Assembly: GCA_038527485.1 (NCBI GenBank)
Contig: JBCBFT010000026.1
Span: 1 to 64,000 of the forward strand
Direction: 5' to 3'
Length of the DNA: 64,000 nt
Origin: JALEFZ01 sp038527485
GTDB lineage: Bacteria > Bacteroidota > Bacteroidia > J057
Of this stretch, positions 63,759 through 64,000 are shown piece after piece (the stretch's first letter is position 1; the number at the start of each line of letters is the position of its first letter). The notes beneath the pieces are model-generated. The model was not told where the DNA came from, did no database searches, and saw only the letters and a list, made by a program, of their open reading frames with translations. The translations under genes were made by a program, and so were the position numbers.

Positions 63759-64000
63759 TTATTGAAGGTTGGCGGTTCCGAAGGGTACTCTGAAGGGCTG
63801 GCAATAGATGATGACATGGTCAAAGTCCTCGGGATTGGCATTGGGTGGGAGGGCATAGCTCTGCTCCCCTGTCGTGGTTTTGATCTGCCCTAGATTGACA
63901 CCGCCTGAGACGTTATCCGCATTGGGACTGAGGTAAACAAAGAGTCCAGGTCCGTTTTGCGTGCGAAAATCACTCCCAAAAGATACGGTAGCCGAATCCG
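63759..64000 (-). CDS. DM13-domain protein, C-terminal part, cut by window edge
   Basis: A minus-strand frame open from the right edge ends with TAA at 63759-63761. It reads ATVSFGSDFRTQNGPGLFVY, LSPNADNVSGGVNLGQIKTT, TGEQSYALPPNANPEDFDH, VIIYCQPFRVPFGTANLQ. 'F..DF....GPGL.VYLS', 'V.LG.IK...G.Q.Y.LP', 'VIIYC.PF.V.FG.A' with the conserved Cys are the DM13 domain, thought to carry electrons through a redox-active Cys. N-terminus outside the window. Confidence 0.82.
   Translation of the reverse strand, partial: DSATVSFGSDFRTQNGPGLFVYLSPNADNVSGGVNLGQIKTTTGEQSYALPPNANPEDFDHVIIYCQPFRVPFGTANLQ

Noticed and set aside
1..64000. CRISPR array, tRNA or rRNA genes
   Set aside because: No regular repeat-spacer series and no tRNA/rRNA sequence was recognised by eye; a covariance search would be needed to exclude a tRNA fully.

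Overview
The window is chromosomal DNA from a member of the Bacteroidota, most likely a marine or aquatic Saprospiria/Cytophagia-type organism. Five large secreted proteins carry C-terminal sorting domains of the type IX secretion kind. Two SprB-type repeats are present, one promoter fits the Bacteroidota form TTG-N19-TAnnTTTG, LytTR and orphan histidine kinases are frequent, and a secreted PL7 alginate lyase points to algal polysaccharide use. No rRNA, tRNA or CRISPR array was recognised.

Layout. 1-0.35 kb is the 5' part of a transposase cut by the window edge, followed by an AT-rich gene-poor stretch. 1.6-6.1 kb holds a secreted S74-chaperone protein, a lipoprotein, a YdeI-like protein, an esterase and a Cys-rich protein with a good promoter. 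6.3-9.3 kb is a compact operon: outer-membrane barrel, small envelope protein, LytS-type kinase, LytTR regulator. 9.6-16.6 kb is an accessory region: a Roco-like LRR remnant, REP-like palindromes, a propeller-like lipoprotein, a MORN/YwqK-like protein, three small cytosolic proteins (one DUF4265), and an overlapping lipoprotein/SMEK pair split by an 877-bp IS5-family element with a TTA target duplication.

17-25.4 kb has degenerate repeats and then three large secreted proteins (SprB/PKD adhesin, SGNH hydrolase, GH2-like glycosidase). 25.5-32.8 kb holds an RHH-MazF toxin-antitoxin pair with 13-bp iterons, a LCIB-type carbonic anhydrase candidate, an AraC regulator, a YceI protein, and a Fic-RraA pair bracketed by two identical double palindromes. 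32.8-36.6 kb has a lipoprotein VOC domain, a serine hydrolase, GNAT and lytic transglycosylase genes; two C-terminal remnants of serine hydrolases lie at 30.8 and 36.4 kb. 36.7-43.8 kb contains the alginate lyase with a distant UxuR/GntR-like palindrome, an LRR protein translationally linked to a broken gene, an ADP-ribosylglycohydrolase, repeats and small enzymes.

44.3-52.8 kb is more core-like: B12-dependent ribonucleotide reductase (nrdJ), a NarL-type two-component pair and two orphan kinases. 53.3-59.3 kb encodes a 1999-residue secreted multidomain protein. 59.5-64 kb holds an AGCS sodium/amino-acid symporter, a seven-helix membrane protein with a winged-helix-like tail, three TCCCGA palindromes, an outer-membrane protein and the end of a DM13 protein.

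The most unusual items are the IS that simultaneously altered two overlapping genes, the repeated TGATAGTATCA operators around fic-rraA, a hairpin family with compensatory base changes, and the putative membrane-bound one-component regulator at 61.2 kb.
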